A stretch of 64,000 nucleotides of DNA from Nocardia acididurans (GTDB lineage: Bacteria > Actinomycetota > Actinomycetes > Mycobacteriales > Mycobacteriaceae). Positions 61,237 through 64,000 of this stretch are shown here, one piece after another (position 1 is the stretch's first letter; every line of letters starts with the position of its first letter). Made by a program: the position numbers and the translations under genes. Below the pieces are notes generated by a model. The model was not told where the DNA came from and did no database searches. It saw only the letters and a program-made list of their open reading frames with translations. The stretch is taken from the NCBI RefSeq assembly GCF_016741815.1, contig NZ_JAERRJ010000008.1, forward strand, positions 248,001 through 312,000, written 5' to 3'.

Positions 61237-62407
61237 CGGTTCTGCGCCGGTCCCGCCAGACCAGGGCCGGTTCCACCACCCGTGCGGCGATCGGGCCGAG
61301 AATGGCCATCAGCAGCACGTAGGTCGTTGCGAGGGCGGCGAATTCGGAGGGGACCGCGCCCGCCGCGACCGCCAGACCCGCGATGACGATGGAGAATTCG
61401 CCGCGCGCCACCAGCGCCGCGCCCGCACGAGCCCGACCGTACTTCGACGAGCCCGCGCGGGCGGCGGCCCACCAACCGGTCGCCACCTTCGTCAGCGTGG
61501 TCACCAGCGCGAGCAGCAGCGCCCAGCCCAGGACGGGTGGAATGGTGCGCGGGTCGGTGCTCAGGCCGAACAGCACGAAGAACAGGGCCGCGAACAGATC
61601 GCGCAGCGGCTCCAGGATCTTGGTGGCATTGTGCGCCGTCGAATCGGAGATGGCGATGCCGAGCAGGAACGCGCCCACCGCGGCCGAAACCTGCAGCGCG
61701 GAGGCCACACCCGCCACCAGCAGCGCCGAACCGAGCAGTTTGAGCAGGAAGATCTCTCGATCGTCGCTGTCGACGATCATGGAGACGAACCGGCCGTAGC
61801 GCAGCGCAATGACGAGCACGATGGTGACCGTGGCCAGTGCGATGCCGAGCGTGGTCAGACCGGCGGCGAAGCCGACCCCGGCCAGCACCGCGGTGAGCAC
61901 CGGCAGGTACGCGGCCATGACCAGATCCTCGAACACCAGAATCGACAGGATGGTCGGGGTTTCGCGGTTGCCCAGGCGCCCCAGATCGCCCAGGACCTTC
62001 GCGACGATGCCGGAGGAGGAGATGAAGGTGACACCGGCCATGGCGATCGCACCGGTGAAACCCCAGCCGAGGAACAGCGCCACCGCGACGCCGGGCGTGG
62101 CGTTGAGCACCAGGTCGAGTACGCCCGCCGCCCAGGACTTGCGCATGCCGGTGACCAGTTCGCTGGCGCTGTACTCCAATCCGAGCAGCAACAGCAGCAG
62201 CACGACGCCGATCTCACTGGCCAGATGGATGAAATCGTCCGCGTGCCGTAATTCGATGACGCCGCCGGTGCCGAATATCAGACCGCCGACCAGGTAGAGC
62301 GGGATGGGGGACATACCGATTCGGGCGGCCAGGCGGCCGAGCAGGCCCAAACCGAAGAACACCGCGCCCAGTTGGATCAATGCGAGCGCGGTTTCCTGCG
62401 CAACCAT
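61229..62407 (-). CDS. CPA2 K+/H+ antiporter (KhtU/Kef-type membrane subunit), 392 aa
   Basis: Cation:proton exchanger. About 11-12 helices; 'LGLLGRLAARIGMSPIPLYL' in helix 1, 'VTFISSSGIVAKVLGDL' in the ion site region and 'LGIAISDSTAHN' in the later half. It lacks the C-terminal RCK_N domain of KefB/C, as expected when the regulatory part is a separate protein. Two RCK_C subunit genes lie directly upstream; the nearest ends 5 bp before its start. The stop overlaps the amidohydrolase end by 8 bp on the other strand. Confidence 0.92.
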   Translation of the reverse strand: MVAQETALALIQLGAVFFGLGLLGRLAARIGMSPIPLYLVGGLIFGTGGVIELRHADDFIHLASEIGVVLLLLLLGLEYSASELVTGMRKSWAAGVLDLVLNATPGVAVALFLGWGFTGAIAMAGVTFISSSGIVAKVLGDLGRLGNRETPTILSILVFEDLVMAAYLPVLTAVLAGVGFAAGLTTLGIALATVTIVLVIALRYGRFVSMIVDSDDREIFLLKLLGSALLVAGVASALQVSAAVGAFLLGIAISDSTAHNATKILEPLRDLFAALFFVLFGLSTDPRTIPPVLGWALLLALVTTLTKVATGWWAAARAGSSKYGRARAGAALVARGEFSIVIAGLAVAAGAVPSEFAALATTYVLLMAILGPIAARVVEPALVWRDRRRTVS

Positions 62408-62411
62408 CTAC

Positions 62412-62894
62412 TCAGCCGTCCGTCAGGATTCTGGCGGCCGCCGATAGGCCCTCCGCGGTGCCGACAACGATCACCACATCGCCTGCGGTGAACAAGAATT
62501 CGGGTCCCGGCGACGGCAGCGCCTGGCCGGCGCGCAGCACCGCGACAATGGAAGCCTTGGTGCGGGTGCGCAGCTGGGTCTCGCCCAGCATGCGGCCGTC
62601 GTAGGGTGAACCACCGCGAATGGACAGCTGGCGGGTGGTGATGCCGTCCAGTTCCCGGTGCTCCTCCTGCAGTTGGGCCACCAGTTGCGGGGCGCCCAGC
62701 AGGTTGGCCAGGGTGGAGGCTTCTTCGGGGGACAACGGAATCTGTTCCGTCGCATCGGGATTGTCGGGTTTGCTGACGATCAGGTCGAGGGTGCCGTCCT
62801 TGTGATCGATGACCCCGACGCGGCGATGCGAGCCGGTCGACTCGAATTCCTTGCGTACCCCGATCCCGGGCAGCGGTGTTACTTCTACGTTCAC
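62412..62894 (-). CDS. RCK_C/KhtT-like antiporter regulatory subunit 1, 160 aa
   Basis: Soluble regulator of the CPA2 antiporter. An N-terminal KhtT-type domain ('VTPLPGIGVRKEFESTG', 'RVGVIDHKDGTLDLIV') is followed by an RCK_C domain (~85-160, 'GGSPYDGRMLGETQLRTRTK', 'FTAGDVVIVVGTAEGL'). In KhtTU the subunit senses nucleotide or pH; that is family knowledge. GTG start, 5 bp gap to the antiporter. Confidence 0.9.
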   Translation of the reverse strand: MNVEVTPLPGIGVRKEFESTGSHRRVGVIDHKDGTLDLIVSKPDNPDATEQIPLSPEEASTLANLLGAPQLVAQLQEEHRELDGITTRQLSIRGGSPYDGRMLGETQLRTRTKASIVAVLRAGQALPSPGPEFLFTAGDVVIVVGTAEGLSAAARILTDG

Positions 62895-62919
62895 AGAACC
62901 CGACCCTATCGGGAACGGG

Positions 62920-63420
62920 TCAGCCGTCCACCAGTATCCCCGCGGCGGCCGCCAGCCCCTCCTCGGTGCCGACCACCACCAGAATGTCGCCCGCGGTCAA
63001 CACGAAGTCGGGTTCCGGCGACGGCACCGGATGTCCGGAGCGCAGTACGGCGACAATGGACGCCTTTGTCCGCGTGCGCATCTGGGAGTCACCGAGGACG
63101 CGGCCGTCGTACGGCGAACCGGGCGGCACCGACATCTGACGGGTGATCACTCCGCCCAGTTCCCGATGTTCCTCGCGCAGCTGAGCGACCAGTTGCGGGG
63201 CGCCCAGCAGGTTCGCCAGCACCGCCGCCTCCGCGCGCGAGAGCAGGATCCGGTCGACGAGATGCGGTTTTCCCGGCTTGGACACGACCAGTTCGATGGT
63301 GCCGTCCCGGTGGTCGATCACCCCGATCCGCCGCTTCGCCCCCTTCAGCGGAAATTCTTTGCGCACACCGATTCCGGGTAGCGGCGTCACCTCTACGTTC
63401 ACACCTTCAACGGTAGCCAT
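62920..63420 (-). CDS. RCK_C/KhtT-like antiporter regulatory subunit 2 (tandem paralogue), 166 aa
   Basis: Close paralogue of the next gene: 'VNVEVTPLPGIGVRKEF' is identical in both, as is the RCK_C segment 'RTRTKASIVAVLR'; the rest has diverged clearly ('PLKGAKRRIGVIDHRDGTIE'). ATG 63420 adds six residues to the GTG 63402 start used by its paralogue. 25 bp separate the two. The divergent upstream region carries a DosR-like box (63477-63496) shared with devR. Confidence 0.88.
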   Translation of the reverse strand: MATVEGVNVEVTPLPGIGVRKEFPLKGAKRRIGVIDHRDGTIELVVSKPGKPHLVDRILLSRAEAAVLANLLGAPQLVAQLREEHRELGGVITRQMSVPPGSPYDGRVLGDSQMRTRTKASIVAVLRSGHPVPSPEPDFVLTAGDILVVVGTEEGLAAAAGILVDG

Positions 63421-63476
63421 CTCGGACCCGCCGCAAACCAGGCCGGAGGCGGGCGATCCATCGCCCGAGCGACCGA

Positions 63477-63496
63477 TTAGGGACTTTGGACCATGC
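63477..63496. promoter_or_regulatory. DosR/DevR-like binding site
   Basis: TTAGGGACTTTGGACCATGC fits the mycobacterial DosR consensus (TTSGGGACTWWAGTCCCSAA) in the first half and in the GGACT-type core, 63 bp upstream of devR. The second half-site is weaker. It lies between devR and the antiporter operon, so it could serve either direction. Confidence 0.6.
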
Positions 63497-63558
63497 CCGG
63501 AGAGCGGGGTGCGGCGATATGTTGGGTGCACACTCTCCTCGCGGGATCGGATGTGGCC

Positions 63559-64000
63559 ATGATCAATGTGTTTCTCGTCGACGACCATGAGATCGTGCGC
63601 CGCGGGCTGATCGATCTGCTCGAGGGCGATCCGGATCTCACGGTGGTCGGGGAGGCCGCGGACGCCGCGCAGGCACTGGCCCGGATTCCCGCGCTACGGC
63701 CGGACGTGGCGGTGCTGGATGTGCGGCTGCCGGACGGGAACGGCATCGAGCTGTGCCGGGAGCTGCTGTCCCGCCTGGATGATCTGCGCTGTCTGATCCT
63801 GACCTCGTTCACCGACGAGCAGGCCATGCTGGACGCCATCCTGGCCGGGGCCAGCGGGTACGTGGTCAAGGACATCAAGGGGATGGAACTGGCCAAGGCC
63901 ATCAAGGAGGTCGGCGCGGGCCGGTCGCTGCTCGACAATCGGGCGGCGGCGGTGCTCATGCAGCGGTTGCGGCACAGCACCCAGGCCGACGGCCCGCTGA
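63559..64000 (+). CDS. devR: NarL-type response regulator DevR/DosR (5' part; runs off right edge)
   Basis: Hypoxia/NO/CO-responsive dormancy regulator. The receiver domain is almost residue-for-residue the mycobacterial DevR pattern: 'VFLVDDHEIVRRGLIDLLEG', phospho-acceptor Asp54 in 'AVLDVRLPDGNG', Thr82, Lys104 in 'SGYVVKDIKGMELAK', then 'LLDNRAAAVLMQRL'. About 147 codons visible; the LuxR-type DNA-binding domain is beyond the window. ATG 63559 used; an in-frame GTG at 63553 is possible. The sensor kinase is not in the window. Confidence 0.93.
   Translation, partial: MINVFLVDDHEIVRRGLIDLLEGDPDLTVVGEAADAAQALARIPALRPDVAVLDVRLPDGNGIELCRELLSRLDDLRCLILTSFTDEQAMLDAILAGASGYVVKDIKGMELAKAIKEVGAGRSLLDNRAAAVLMQRLRHSTQADGPL

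Overview
The window is GC-rich actinobacterial chromosome, most likely Nocardia or a close relative in the Mycobacteriales. The support is: overwhelmingly G/C third codon positions, many GTG starts and several leaderless-looking starts, a complete SigK/RskA/MPT83-type locus, a DevR/DosR response regulator, an IdeR/DtxR-type iron box, F420-dependent and NHEJ (LigC/PolC) enzymes, and a bacterial nitric oxide synthase of the kind known from Nocardia. No rRNA, tRNA, CRISPR array, prophage or large biosynthetic cluster was seen.

Layout. 0-5.5 kb: the N-terminal half of a NO synthase oxygenase running off the left edge, an iron-box-controlled methyltransferase, a Nudix pair, and a three-gene cassette (small protein, DUF6879, Scr1-type HTH regulator) with its own inverted-repeat operator. 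5.5-9.6 kb: a damaged biotin-carboxylase/carrier/ABC-ATPase block next to an intact Rieske-type oxygenase reductase. 9.6-17.9 kb: secreted and membrane proteins, an NhaP antiporter with a zinc-finger tail, and several decayed genes. 18.0-22.2 kb: an M-box magnesium riboswitch followed by mgtC, a double-domain ABC permease and its ATPase in one operon. 22.2-23.8 kb: a TnpB-only IS200/IS605-type element beside an efflux-pump remnant. 23.8-31.8 kb: NfeD-like/flotillin pair, cold-shock protein, LigC + PolC, a MinD-like ATPase, a penicillin-binding lipoprotein and an F420-type oxidoreductase. 31.9-33.8 kb: a Trp-codon leader peptide and RNA switch ahead of a tryptophanyl-tRNA synthetase, followed by a methyltransferase. 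33.8-43.6 kb: acyl-CoA dehydrogenase with TetR regulators, an uncharacterised helical-repeat protein downstream of TetR-type operators, a zinc-ribbon SDR, an Orn/Lys/Arg-type decarboxylase and an SDR. 43.6-53.1 kb: the SigK locus. 53.2-61.2 kb: thioesterase, CoA transferase, DHA2 exporter, a TetR/FAD-monooxygenase pair with two operators, and nucleoside hydrolase + amidohydrolase. 61.2-64.0 kb: a CPA2 antiporter with two tandem RCK_C regulatory subunits, divergent from devR, which is cut by the right edge.

How the genes work together. In the SigK locus two divergent promoters with the same architecture (CACCAAACC-N16-CGAAA) face away from each other. One drives the fasciclin lipoprotein and molybdopterin oxidoreductase. 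The other drives an overlapping series of FAD oxidoreductase, DUF1365, two cyclopropane-synthase-like enzymes and DUF1295, followed by sigK and rskA. The M-box operon suggests that a NitT/TauT-like ABC system without a binding protein is used under Mg2+ limitation. The trpS leader suggests an auxiliary, Trp-responsive TrpRS. A DosR-like box lies between devR and the K+/H+ antiporter operon, which suggests hypoxia or NO control in this strain.
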